DNA from: Avoscillospira_A sp052117125
GTDB lineage: Bacteria; Bacillota; Clostridia; Oscillospirales; Oscillospiraceae
Direction of reading: 5' to 3'
Length of the DNA stretch: 64,000 nucleotides
NCBI RefSeq assembly: GCF_052117125.1
Contig: NZ_JBQKJT010000007.1
Span: 124,001-188,000, forward strand
The stretch's first letter is position 1, and each line of letters begins with the position of its first letter. Below are positions 33,487 to 41,474 of the stretch, one piece after another. The notes under the pieces are model-generated. The model was not told the DNA's origin and made no database searches. It saw only the letters and a program-made list of their open reading frames with translations. A program made the translations under genes and the position numbers.

Positions 33487-33945
33487 GAATTTAGGCAAGA
33501 TTTACATATTATTGCACTGCCATTGTACTTTTTGTACAAAATACTGTTTAAAGTCCGCTCTAGGTCTGGACAGGCGTGTAATTATATGATACTGTAATAC
33601 TGATATATGGCTGTTATGCTCTGACTACCGTTTTGTGCAGATGGCACAGGACTGGTATGACTGCGTAGGAACAGGCCGGAAATATGGGAGGACGGCGTCG
33701 CTGGCATGACTTGCTGCTTGAACACTCCTCCCCCAGTTCAGGTGCTTTGTGTACATTGTGCACTGGCATATAGATTGAAGGGCTGACCGCACTCCACTCC
33801 TTGCGGCCAGTTTCTGAAATTAAAGGAGGAAATCCCGCGTTACCTGCGGTGCGGCAGTGTGGAGACCTGTCGTAAAGCAGTCCGATGAATTGTATCGGCT
33901 GCGAGGCTGTTGCATGCGGAGGCACAACAGTTAAGGTAAGTACTT

Positions 33946-35115
33946 ATGGCAAACCTGGTTTTGAAAAACATCAAGAAGATTTATCCCAACGCCGCCGGCG
34001 GCAAGAAGGTCAAGAAGAAGAAAGACCATGTGTCTGACGAGCCCAAGGCCAATCTGCAAATTACAGACGAAGGCGTCGTAGCTGTTCAGCAGTTCAGCCT
34101 GGATATTGCCGACAAGGAGTTCATTGTTCTCGTCGGTCCTTCCGGCTGCGGTAAGTCCACTACGCTGCGAATGATTGCCGGTCTGGAAGAGATTTCTGAT
34201 GGCGAGCTGTACATTGGCGGCAAGCTGGTCAATGACGTGGCGCCCAAGGACCGCGACATTGCCATGGTTTTCCAGAACTATGCGCTCTACCCCCATATGA
34301 CCGTTTATGAAAACATGGCGTTCTCCATGAAGCTGAAGAAAATGCCCAAGGACGAAATTGATAAGAAGGTTCGCGAAGCGGCTGCGATTCTGGATATTAC
34401 ACAGTACCTGGACCGCAAGCCCAAGGCTCTGTCCGGTGGCCAGCGGCAGCGTGTGGCAATTGGCCGTGCCATCGTCCGTGAGCCCAAGGTTCTGCTGATG
34501 GATGAGCCCCTCTCCAATCTGGATGCCAAGCTGCGTAACCAGATGCGTGCTGAGATCATCAAGCTCCGCCAGCGTATCAACACCACATTCATCTATGTTA
34601 CCCATGATCAGACCGAGGCTATGACCCTGGGCGACCGCATTGTCATCATGAAGGACGGTTTCATTCAGCAGATCGGCACGCCTCAGGAGGTCTTCAACCA
34701 CCCTGCTAATATCTTTGTTGCTGGCTTCATCGGTGTGCCGCAGATGAACTTCTTCAAAGACGCCAAGTTGCTTCTGGAGAACGGCCAGTACGCTGTGGAG
34801 ATTTTGGGCCGCCGTTTCGTTCTAGGCACCCAGCAGCAGGAGGCACTCAAGGCTTCCAACCGTCAGCCCGGCGCCGTTGTTGCCGGTGTCCGTCCGGTCC
34901 ATGTACAGCTGAAGCATGGAGGTATCCCCGCAAATCTGGAAGTTTGCGAAATGATGGGCAGCGAGCAGCATCTTCATGTTAACGCCAACGGTACGGAGAT
35001 CATTGCAATTGTCTCTACCTTGGGTACCGGTAACCACACGGACAAGGTGGAGCTGGACTTCCTGCCTGAGTGCATCCACCTGTTTGACCCCAATACGGAG
35101 AAGAACCTGATTTGA
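33946..35115 (+). CDS. Carbohydrate ABC transporter ATPase, MsmX/UgpC type
   Basis: A 389-aa ATPase of the multi-sugar importer class: Walker A GPSGCGKST (residues 64-72), NYALYPHMTVYENMAF, LSGGQRQR (162-169), LLMDEPLSNLDAK, and a C-terminal OB-type regulatory domain. Alone, without permease or binding protein, it fits an MsmX-like shared ATPase that powers several sugar importers. Unusual is a lysine-rich insertion (about residues 17-43, GGKKVKKKKDHVSDEP) between the first two strands, not found in the classical MsmX. The ribosome site (AAGG) is weak. A terminator follows. Confidence 0.93.
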   Translation: MANLVLKNIKKIYPNAAGGKKVKKKKDHVSDEPKANLQITDEGVVAVQQFSLDIADKEFIVLVGPSGCGKSTTLRMIAGLEEISDGELYIGGKLVNDVAPKDRDIAMVFQNYALYPHMTVYENMAFSMKLKKMPKDEIDKKVREAAAILDITQYLDRKPKALSGGQRQRVAIGRAIVREPKVLLMDEPLSNLDAKLRNQMRAEIIKLRQRINTTFIYVTHDQTEAMTLGDRIVIMKDGFIQQIGTPQEVFNHPANIFVAGFIGVPQMNFFKDAKLLLENGQYAVEILGRRFVLGTQQQEALKASNRQPGAVVAGVRPVHVQLKHGGIPANLEVCEMMGSEQHLHVNANGTEIIAIVSTLGTGNHTDKVELDFLPECIHLFDPNTEKNLI

Positions 35116-35138
35116 TGTAGGTAGCATTGTAGTTATGC

Positions 35139-35177
35139 ATAACCCCGGACGTGAAACTCATGTCCGGGGTTATTTCT
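35139..35177 (+). terminator. Terminator between the ATPase and Crp/Fnr gene
   Basis: ATAACCCCGGACGTG (35139-35153) pairs with CATGTCCGGGGTTAT (35159-35173) with one wobble, then TTCTG; it lies between two converging genes. Confidence 0.85.
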
Positions 35178-35181
35178 GTAT

Positions 35182-35841
35182 TTAATGGCCGCATAGATGC
35201 GCTAAACCAGGTATATCTGTCAGTTCCACAGTACCTCGTGTCAGTTTTACCAAGCCTTCTGATTGGAAATATCGCAACATACGGGTGATGACTTCTCGAG
35301 CTGTTCCCAGATGATTGCCGATGATCTCATGGGTGATTTTCAACGTGGTATCGCCGCAGATGGCTTGTTCCTCCAGAAGAAATTCTGCCAGACGTTTGTC
35401 AAGACTCTTCCAAAGAATCTGCTCCACCAGCCACATGACATCGGAAAAATGGCTGGCCATGATTTCGTTGGTATAATTGGCCAGCGGCGCCGATTCTTCC
35501 ATGATAGCCCGGTAGGTTTCCGGAGGAATCACCCAAAGATCTGTCTGCTCCTCTGCCTCCACCACGATTTCAAACGCAATGCTACGCAGCATACAGGACG
35601 CAGACAGCAAACACATATCCCGGTCGAACAGCCGGTATAGCGTCACTTCCCTGCCGTCTTCCGACAGAATGTATGACCGAAGGCGACCGCTGTGAATCAG
35701 CAGCACACCGGTACAGGATACGGCCCCATTGTGGACCGTCTCCCCTTTCTGAATTGTGCGCTCTGTGACAGAGTCCATCAGCAATGTCTGCTGTGCTGCG
35801 GTCAGCTTGTCCCATACGGGAAAAAACTGCGCAAATTCCAT
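35182..35841 (-). CDS. Crp/Fnr family transcription regulator
   Basis: A 219-aa regulator with an N-terminal cyclic-nucleotide-type jelly roll (RTIQKGETVHNGAVSCTGVLLIHSGRLRSYILSEDG is split across residues 32-66) and a C-terminal winged helix (THEIIGNHLGTAREVITRML is its recognition segment). No N-terminal Cys cluster for an Fe-S centre as in true Fnr. It is divergent from trxB, suggesting control of redox genes. ATG at 35841 follows GAGGTG by 6 bases. Direct repeats in its leader suggest autoregulation. Confidence 0.9.
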   Translation of the reverse strand: MEFAQFFPVWDKLTAAQQTLLMDSVTERTIQKGETVHNGAVSCTGVLLIHSGRLRSYILSEDGREVTLYRLFDRDMCLLSASCMLRSIAFEIVVEAEEQTDLWVIPPETYRAIMEESAPLANYTNEIMASHFSDVMWLVEQILWKSLDKRLAEFLLEEQAICGDTTLKITHEIIGNHLGTAREVITRMLRYFQSEGLVKLTRGTVELTDIPGLAHLCGH

Positions 35842-35859
35842 ATATCTCACCTCATTACC

Positions 35860-35886
35860 AACCGGATTGGAAATCTAACCGGATTG
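35860..35886. repeat. Direct repeat AACCGGATTG in Crp/Fnr leader
   Basis: AACCGGATTG at 35860-35869 and again at 35877-35886, 17 bases apart, between the promoter and start codon of the regulator gene. Confidence 0.6.
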
Positions 35887-35891
35887 CTGTT

Positions 35892-35920
35892 AGTATAAAA
35901 AAGGACAGTCTCCATGTCAA
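35892..35920 (-). promoter_or_regulatory. Promoter of the Crp/Fnr gene
   Basis: Minus-strand TTGACA (35915-35920) and TATACT (35892-35897) with 17 bases between, a near-consensus promoter. Confidence 0.8.
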
Positions 35921-35936
35921 TGCTGCACCCACTTCG

Positions 35937-35977
35937 GTGACAAAATCACGGATTTTTTCACCGCGGCTGGGTATACT
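35937..35977 (+). promoter_or_regulatory. trxB promoter region with Crp/Fnr-type palindrome
   Basis: GTGA-CAAAA-TCAC (35937-35949) is a Crp/Fnr-like inverted repeat. The -10 box TATACT is at 35972-35977; no good -35 is seen. The palindrome centre falls about 41 bases before the predicted start, the usual place for direct activation. Confidence 0.5.
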
Positions 35978-36012
35978 GTCAATAAAAAAAGCTAGAAAGT
36001 CAGGAAATCTAT

Positions 36013-36942
36013 ATGAACCATATTTATGATATTCTCATTGTTGGTGGCGGACCTGCTGGATACACCTCTGCGCTTTACGCTGCCCGGGCCGGCCTAGATG
36101 CCATTGTTCTGGAAAAGCTGGCGCCCGGTGGACAAATGGCGCTGTCCCATCAGATCGACAATTACCCCGGGTTTGTTGATGGCATCGACGGTTTTTCTCT
36201 GGCACAGCAAATGCAGCAGGGCGCTGAACGCTTCGGCGCCCAAACGGTGATGACGGAGGTCCACTCTCTGGACTTGGCCGGTGATGTCAAAACCGCCCAT
36301 ACCAGCGACGGAGACTATCTGGGTCGAACAGTGATTCTGGCCACCGGTGCCAATCCCAGACCCCTGGGTATACCAATGGAGCGGGAGTTGGTAGGCCGTG
36401 GTGTCAGCTATTGCGCCGCCTGTGATGGTATGTTTTTCCGCAATCGTACAGTAGTTGTAGTGGGTGGCGGCAATTCGGCTGCTGCCGACGCTAAGTTGCT
36501 GTCCCGTGTGGCAAAGCAGGTAATCATTATCCACCGTCGTGATACCATGCGTGCAGATCAGATTGACCAGCAGGCGCTGGAAGAGGCCAACAATGTGCAG
36601 TTCCTCTGGGATTCTGTGGTGACGGAGCTGCTTCACGAAGACCGTATTACCGGTGTTCGCGTTCGGAATGTTAAGAGCAGTCAAGAGTCAGTGATTCCCT
36701 GTGAGGGTGTGTTTGTCAGTATTGGCCGGAAACCCGCCACCGAATTGCTGGACGGCCAGATTGCTCTGGACCGGAACGGCTACATCGACGCCGGAGAGTC
36801 TCTGGAAACCAATGTGTCAGGCGTTTATGCTGTGGGTGATGTACGGCGGAAAGATCTGCGGCAAGTGGTTACGGCGGTCTCCGACGGCGCTGCTGCGGTA
36901 CACCAGATCGAAGCGTATTTGACTAAGGAGGGGCGGCCATGA
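36013..36942 (+). CDS. trxB: Thioredoxin reductase
   Basis: A 309-aa FAD enzyme: FAD-binding GGGPAG (residues 11-16), redox pair in YCAACDGMF (Cys 134, Cys 137), NADPH site GGGNSAAADA (about 151-160), and the C-terminal YAVGDVRRKDLRQ motif. It reduces thioredoxin with NADPH. The ATG follows CAGGAAATCTAT (AGGA, about 9 bases). It overlaps the next small membrane protein by 4 bases and faces the Crp/Fnr gene across a shared control region. Confidence 0.96.
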   Translation: MNHIYDILIVGGGPAGYTSALYAARAGLDAIVLEKLAPGGQMALSHQIDNYPGFVDGIDGFSLAQQMQQGAERFGAQTVMTEVHSLDLAGDVKTAHTSDGDYLGRTVILATGANPRPLGIPMERELVGRGVSYCAACDGMFFRNRTVVVVGGGNSAAADAKLLSRVAKQVIIIHRRDTMRADQIDQQALEEANNVQFLWDSVVTELLHEDRITGVRVRNVKSSQESVIPCEGVFVSIGRKPATELLDGQIALDRNGYIDAGESLETNVSGVYAVGDVRRKDLRQVVTAVSDGAAAVHQIEAYLTKEGRP

Positions 36943-37130
36943 AATGGACTCCCGGAAAACTGCTGCGTTATGTGCTCTTTATTGGCATCGGTGCAGGATT
37001 GGGCTGGGTGTATTACCGATTTTGGGGCTGCACCAGCGGTTGCGCCATCACATCCAGTCCCGTCCGAACTATGGTCTATACCGCATTGATTGGCGGACTT
37101 TTAGGCGTCGTCACGGAGAAAACGGCGTAG
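36939..37130 (+). CDS. DUF6132-like small membrane protein
   Basis: A 63-aa protein with two membrane helices (about residues 9-26 and 43-60) joined by WGCTSGCAITSSP, a two-Cys loop. This shape is typical of the DUF6132 proteins seen next to thioredoxin and rhodanese genes. It overlaps trxB (ATGA), so it is made together with thioredoxin reductase; the Cys loop suggests a redox task at the membrane, but this is inferred. Its 3' end overlaps the convergent tag gene by 20 bases. Confidence 0.75.
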   Translation: MKWTPGKLLRYVLFIGIGAGLGWVYYRFWGCTSGCAITSSPVRTMVYTALIGGLLGVVTEKTA

Positions 37131-37680
37131 ACGGCGTAGAGAGCGTTCCATGGAGAAAACAGTCTGGCTCATGGGAATTAACAATTCCGATGGCCTGAAG
37201 ATATGCGTAAAGGATAGTAGTACCCACAAACTTCATTCCTCGCTGCTGCAAATCCTTGGAAAGTGTGTCGGAAAGGTCAGAATGGGTCTTCCCTGTTTCC
37301 ATGCGGATCACCCCATCCCAAAAGGTTTTTAAATATGCGAGAAAGCTGCCGTGTTCTGCGATGATATCCAGGAATACGGCAGCGTTGCAGATGGCGGCCA
37401 GAATCTTCCGCCTGTTGCGCACAATGCCCGTGTCCTGCATCAGCCGTTCCACCGTTTCTGTGTCATAGTTTTGGATGATCTCCGGGTCAAAGTTACTAAA
37501 TGCCCGACGAAAGTGTTCGCGTTTGTTCAGAATGCATTCCCAGGATAATCCGGCCTGGAAGGATTCCAGCACCAGCATTTCAAAAAGATACCGGTCATCG
37601 AATTGTGGAACGCCCCATTCTGTATCGTGGTAGGCCACATAGACCGGATTACTTTCATTACACCAAAAGCACCGCTGCAT
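37111..37680 (-). CDS. tag: DNA-3-methyladenine glycosylase I
   Basis: A 189-aa Tag enzyme that removes 3-methyladenine from DNA. MQRCFWCNESNPVYVAYHDTEWGVP is split by the zinc ligands Cys 4 and His 18; the other ligands are in NSHEPDCFLH (His 170, Cys 174). SWECILNKREHFRRAF and GTGIVRNRRKI-type segment (DTGIVRNRRKIL) complete the family pattern. AGGTGAAC precedes the ATG. It overlaps the convergent small membrane gene at its end, so transcripts are complementary over 20 bases. Confidence 0.94.
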   Translation of the reverse strand: MQRCFWCNESNPVYVAYHDTEWGVPQFDDRYLFEMLVLESFQAGLSWECILNKREHFRRAFSNFDPEIIQNYDTETVERLMQDTGIVRNRRKILAAICNAAVFLDIIAEHGSFLAYLKTFWDGVIRMETGKTHSDLSDTLSKDLQQRGMKFVGTTILYAYLQAIGIVNSHEPDCFLHGTLSTPSTPFSP

Positions 37681-37854
37681 GATCGTTCACCTGCCATACT
37701 GTTTCTATTGTTTTTTAGTATAGTTCCTGCTGGCCTATCTGACAAGATATTTAGGAAAAAATACTCTGGACACCAGTGCGCATCGGATGTATAATGAGTA
37801 ACCGTTGCTACAGTGGCAACAGATTCCAGCATCGATAAGAGGAGACATCATCCC

Positions 37855-39225
37855 ATGCGAAAAGACCTGACCGCAGGAAAACCACTGCACCTGATTTTGA
37901 CGTTTGCCATTCCCATGCTGATGGGTATGCTGTTTCAGCAATTCTATAATCTGGTGGATACCATGATTGTCGGAAAGTTGTTGGGCGCCCAGGCTTTGGC
38001 GGCCGTCGGGTCTACCGGTGCCATCAACTTTCTGGTAATCGGCTTTTGTATGGGATTGTGCAATGGTTTTTCTATTCCGGTTGCCCAGCAGGTCGGTGCC
38101 AATGACCTGAGCACCATGCGCCGTTTTGCCGCCAATGCCGCATATCTTTCGGCGGCCTTTGCTGTGGTCCTGACCACTGTGACCGCCCTCCTTTGTGAAC
38201 AGATTCTGCGGTTGATGCAGACGCCGTCGGATATTTTTGATAACGCCAACCGCTATATTTTTATCATTTTTCTGGGCATTCCCACCACATTTCTCTATAA
38301 CCTGCTGGCCGGTATCATCCGGGCACTCGGCGACAGCAAAACGCCGGTGTATTTCTTGGCACTGTCGTCCATCCTTAATATTTTCCTGGATTTTTCCCTG
38401 ATTCTCTGGTTCCATATGGGCGTGGCTGGTGCGGCGGTTGCCACAGTGGTGTCCCAGGGCATTTCTGGAATTGCCTGTTTGTTCTATATGCGGAAAAAAT
38501 TCCATGTCCTGAAAATGACCGGAACAGAACGGCGTATAGATGCTCAGCTCTGTATGCGGCTTTGCTATATCGGGCTACCCATGGGATTGCAATACTCCGT
38601 CACCGCTATCGGATCCACCATTTTGCAGACAGCTGTTAATACGCTGGGTACCCTCAGCGTGGCTGCTGTCACTGCCGGTACCAAGTTGTTTCAGCTGTTG
38701 TGCTGCCCGCTGGACGCTCTGGGCAGCACCATGGCGATTTACTGCGGCCAAAATGTTGGCGCTGGTAAGCTGAATCGTCTGGGACAGGGCCTTCGGGCCA
38801 GCGCGGTCCTGGGTCTGGGCTATTCCCTGCTGGCGTTCGGCACTATGGCCTTGTTTGCCCCACAGGCTACTATGCTGTTTATGGATCCCACCGAAGCAGA
38901 GTTGGAGCGCATTATCTCTCTAACCAGTCAATACATTGTCACACTGACCGCGTTCTTTTTCCCGCTGGCGCTTGTCAACGCGGTCCGATTTTCCATTCAG
39001 GGCATGGGCTTCAGCGTTTTTGCCATCTTTGCCGGTCTTCTGGAAATGGTGGCTCGTACTGTCATCGCTTTGTGGTTTGTTCCCCGATTTGGTTTTAATG
39101 CCGTCTGCTTTGCTTCGCCGATGGCGTGGATTGCGGCTGACCTGTTCCTGATCCCGGCCAGTATGCGGTGTATTGCAGTGCTGCGCCGTCGTTTACAGCC
39201 GTCCCCGCTGCTCAACAAGGAATAA
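37855..39225 (+). CDS. MATE family efflux transporter
   Basis: A 456-aa protein with twelve helices in two similar halves, starting with LTAGKPLHLILTFAIPMLMG and YNLVDTMIVGKLLGAQALAAVGSTG, the canonical MATE pattern. It would export cationic compounds in exchange for sodium or protons; substrate unknown. The ATG at 37855 has AGAGGAG about 10 bases before it; an in-frame ATG at 37813 lacks one. Single gene closed by a strong terminator. Confidence 0.93.
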   Translation: MRKDLTAGKPLHLILTFAIPMLMGMLFQQFYNLVDTMIVGKLLGAQALAAVGSTGAINFLVIGFCMGLCNGFSIPVAQQVGANDLSTMRRFAANAAYLSAAFAVVLTTVTALLCEQILRLMQTPSDIFDNANRYIFIIFLGIPTTFLYNLLAGIIRALGDSKTPVYFLALSSILNIFLDFSLILWFHMGVAGAAVATVVSQGISGIACLFYMRKKFHVLKMTGTERRIDAQLCMRLCYIGLPMGLQYSVTAIGSTILQTAVNTLGTLSVAAVTAGTKLFQLLCCPLDALGSTMAIYCGQNVGAGKLNRLGQGLRASAVLGLGYSLLAFGTMALFAPQATMLFMDPTEAELERIISLTSQYIVTLTAFFFPLALVNAVRFSIQGMGFSVFAIFAGLLEMVARTVIALWFVPRFGFNAVCFASPMAWIAADLFLIPASMRCIAVLRRRLQPSPLLNKE

Positions 39226-39227
39226 TA

Positions 39228-39280
39228 AATAACCCTGGTGGAATCGCTGCCTTATAGTGGTTCCACCAGGGTTATTTTAC
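39228..39280 (+). terminator. Terminator of the MATE gene
   Basis: AATAACCCTGGTGGAA (39228-39243) pairs perfectly with TTCCACCAGGGTTATT (39261-39276), followed by TTA. Confidence 0.9.
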
Positions 39281-39354
39281 GCTAGTTGAAAACAAATGAG
39301 ATTAAACTTGGCATAAAATGAGTAAATTATTCCATAAAGCTATGGTTACTGCGG

Positions 39355-40098
39355 TTATAACCGAACCTTACCGCTACGTGCTTTCCCGTACTCTTTTTTA
39401 TGGGCTGTGATCATATACACTGTTTGCTGGATCAGCCATAGGAGACCAACCAGAAAACAGGCAAAGGGCGTCACCATATCAAACAGAGCTAAAAGGGCCA
39501 ACAGCACCATGGCAACGGGATAGACTCGGTTCATGGTCAAAAACGTCTGATAGCTGCATTGTCCGATTAACTGCTGTTCCGCTTCGTCGCAGCTGCCGTA
39601 CCAGTCTTTTTGGAATCTAGTATCCCATACACTGCCGCGCTTTTCAGGATACAAAACTTTGATGGCACTTATGGTTTTGGATTGAATGGTTACGGTCCAG
39701 GCGACCTCCACAAGCAGTAGCAGGATAGAAGGCCCAATGGGGGCGAAGTAACTCAGCGCCATAGCGACAACCGCATAAACCGATGTAATGCCGCTGAAGA
39801 CCATGGACAGCTCTAAAAGCCGGTCAGCTGCACGGAACTCCTCCTCCTCTTCTGTATGGGGTAGCTGCCGCTTCCCAGCCACATAGTAACCGGTACTAAG
39901 TACTAACAGCACCGCGCCGGGTAGATACCACCAGGGACCAAATCCGGCCAGTAGGTGTTCCAATTCGGCCATCCACTCTATCGCGCTGGTACCGGCTTTC
40001 ACCAGAGCCAGCCCGGCGCCTGCGCCCAGCAGACCGCACCCTGCGATCACCAGAAAAAATCGAAGGGCAATTTGTTTTTTTGTTCTTTCTGCTTTCAT
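39355..40098 (-). CDS. DUF3169-type membrane protein
   Basis: A 247-aa protein with six likely helices (about 13-35, 55-73, 100-118, 122-140, 194-212, 218-236) and a charged cytoplasmic loop (HTEEEEEFRAADRL). It fits the DUF3169 family, found beside XRE regulators in clostridia. Its start overlaps the stop of the XRE gene by 4 bases, so the two are one unit under the regulator's operators. Function unknown. Confidence 0.78.
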   Translation of the reverse strand: MKAERTKKQIALRFFLVIAGCGLLGAGAGLALVKAGTSAIEWMAELEHLLAGFGPWWYLPGAVLLVLSTGYYVAGKRQLPHTEEEEEFRAADRLLELSMVFSGITSVYAVVAMALSYFAPIGPSILLLLVEVAWTVTIQSKTISAIKVLYPEKRGSVWDTRFQKDWYGSCDEAEQQLIGQCSYQTFLTMNRVYPVAMVLLALLALFDMVTPFACFLVGLLWLIQQTVYMITAHKKEYGKARSGKVRL

Positions 40099-40307
40099 GC
40101 TTCTTCCTCCCCGGTGAGATAAAAGACCTCTTCTACCGATTTTCCGAATACCCGGGCAATTTTCAGTGCCAGTGTGATGGACGGGTTATAATCACCGCGC
40201 TCAATGAGACTGATGGTTTGCCGGGACGCGCCCACCAAGGTCCCCAGCTCCTGCTGGTTGAGGCCACCGGCTGCCCGAAATTCCTTGAGCCGATTTCCCA
40301 ATGGCAT
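40095..40307 (-). CDS. XRE family regulator
   Basis: A 70-aa single-domain helix-turn-helix protein: GNRLKEFRAAGGLNQQELG and GASRQTISLIERGDYNPSITLAL with the family end FGKSVEEVFYL. The ATG at 40307 follows AAAGGAGG by 7 bases. Two 20-bp palindromes plus a half-site in its promoter are surely its operators, implying self-repression and control of the coupled membrane protein. Confidence 0.93.
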   Translation of the reverse strand: MPLGNRLKEFRAAGGLNQQELGTLVGASRQTISLIERGDYNPSITLALKIARVFGKSVEEVFYLTGEEEA

Positions 40308-40320
40308 GTGCAGCCCTCCT

Positions 40321-40394
40321 TTGACAAATATGCTTTCCAATATGACAAAGATCATTGTCATACATAGCATAGCATTGACAAAGATGTTTGTCAA
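40321..40394 (-). promoter_or_regulatory. XRE promoter with two palindromic operators
   Basis: Minus-strand TTGACA (40389-40394) and TATGCT (40366-40371), 17-base spacer. Operator 1 TTGACAAAGATGTTTGTCAA (40375-40394) covers the -35 and spacer; operator 2 ATGACAAAGATCATTGTCAT (40342-40361) covers the start; a half-site TTGACAAAT begins at 40321. Distances of 33 and 21 bases keep them on one DNA face. Confidence 0.85.
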
Positions 40395-40442
40395 TAGGTG
40401 AGATAAAAAATTGCAGGAGCGGTTTGCTCCTGCAATGACAGA

Positions 40443-40829
40443 TTAACCGTAAACGGCTTGGATATTCTCCAGAATCTCCACATCGGCTGGACAGAATTCG
40501 TATTGCGGAATTTCTGGTACGGTAATCCAGCGAATATCATTATGCTCCAACATTTGAGGTGTGCCCTGCCGGATTGCTGCCAGAAACAGCGTCAGGTGTA
40601 CCGTCAGGTCCGGATACTGGTGCTGTACGTCCATAAAGGGTGCGCCGATCTCTAATTCGATGTTCAATTCTTCCCGGCACTCCCGAATCAACGCCTGTTC
40701 TTTCGTCTCTCCCGGCTCCACTTTGCCGCCTACAAACTCCCACAGGAGTCCACGGGCTTTGTGGGCCGGTCGCTGACAGATCAAAAATCGGTCGCCGTCC
40801 CAAATCAGCGCTGCCACCACTTCCACCAT
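40443..40829 (-). CDS. NUDIX hydrolase, MutT-like
   Basis: A 128-aa protein with a complete NUDIX box GGKVEPGETKEQALIRECREE (residues 34-54, with LNIE following) and a conserved start VEVVAALIWDGDRFLICQRP typical of 8-oxo-dGTP diphosphatases. It likely removes oxidised dGTP. The ATG at 40829 is 10 bases after GGGAGG. It follows the protease gene without a gap, its ribosome site inside the end of that gene. Confidence 0.93.
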   Translation of the reverse strand: MVEVVAALIWDGDRFLICQRPAHKARGLLWEFVGGKVEPGETKEQALIRECREELNIELEIGAPFMDVQHQYPDLTVHLTLFLAAIRQGTPQMLEHNDIRWITVPEIPQYEFCPADVEILENIQAVYG

Positions 40830-40830
40830 G

Positions 40831-41385
40831 TTATCGTAACCTCCCAATCAGTTGTGCACCATGTTCCCGGAGCCACCGGCGGTGGACCGCATACTCTGGC
40901 ATGACCCGCGCCACATGGGCCCAAAATTCGGCGGAGTGATTCATTTCCAGTCGATGGCACAATTCATGGACAACGACATAATCCGCTGCTTCCGCTGGAC
41001 AAAGCATCAAAAGACAGTTAAAATTTAGGTTGCCCTTGGTTGAACAGCTGCCCCACCGGGAAACTTGATGGCGGATGGTGATGCGTCCATAGGTGACGCC
41101 CACCAGCGGCGCAAAGTATGCTGCCCTCGCAGACAACACCCTTTTTGCTTCTTCTGTCAGCGCCCGCAGTTCGGCTTCTGTCAAAGGCGGTGCCGCATTC
41201 TTCTGCCGCTGTTGCGCCAGTTCCCAATGATATTGAAGCCAAGATCGCTTCTCTTCCAATATATTCCGAATTTCTGCTTGCGTCGTCCCCAATGGCACCC
41301 GCATCACTACCCGCAAGTCTCGCTCTATGGCAATGGAGATGGTTTTGCGGCGGCTGGGTATGACGGTTACATTGGGCTGTTCCAT
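40831..41385 (-). CDS. YgjP-like (DUF45) metal-dependent hydrolase
   Basis: A 184-aa protein with the zinc motif VVVHELCHRLEMNH (HELCH at residues 140-144, third ligand His 150) and the family signature SRWGSCSTKGNLNFN (109-123). The fold resembles M48 peptidases, and a homologue hydrolyses UTP, so substrate is open. It begins alone and reads directly into the NUDIX gene (1 base apart), an organisation hinting at nucleotide sanitation. Confidence 0.9.
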   Translation of the reverse strand: MEQPNVTVIPSRRKTISIAIERDLRVVMRVPLGTTQAEIRNILEEKRSWLQYHWELAQQRQKNAAPPLTEAELRALTEEAKRVLSARAAYFAPLVGVTYGRITIRHQVSRWGSCSTKGNLNFNCLLMLCPAEAADYVVVHELCHRLEMNHSAEFWAHVARVMPEYAVHRRWLREHGAQLIGRLR

Positions 41386-41474
41386 GGGTAATGCTCCATT
41401 TCTCTGGTTGTTCCGTTCTATTATAGCAAATATTGCTTCCTTTTCAAGAATGAATACGGTGTGAGAGCGGCAAG

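Larger units (their letters stand above)
33052..33945. other. Long intergenic region between pfkA and the MsmX-type ATPase
   Basis: About 0.9 kb. It contains the pfkA terminator, a 12-bp hairpin (33117-33153), a possible 39-aa reading frame (33179-33298), a candidate small RNA ending in a strong terminator (33361-33486), and several unpaired AT-rich promoter-like stretches around 33490-33620. Just before the ATPase gene are small hairpins (CCGAT/ATCGG; CTGTTG/CAACAG). The open minus-strand frame at 33614-33925 has no ribosome site and is not reported as a gene. Confidence 0.5.

Noticed and set aside
33614..33925. 103-codon minus-strand frame in the pfkA to ATPase gap
   Set aside because: No ribosome site or domain; the amino acids look random (many Pro, Ser, Cys).
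37735..38505. 256-codon minus-strand frame opposite the MATE gene
   Set aside because: The product is full of His, Gln, Asn and Gly with no helix pattern, while the plus strand gives a perfect MATE protein.
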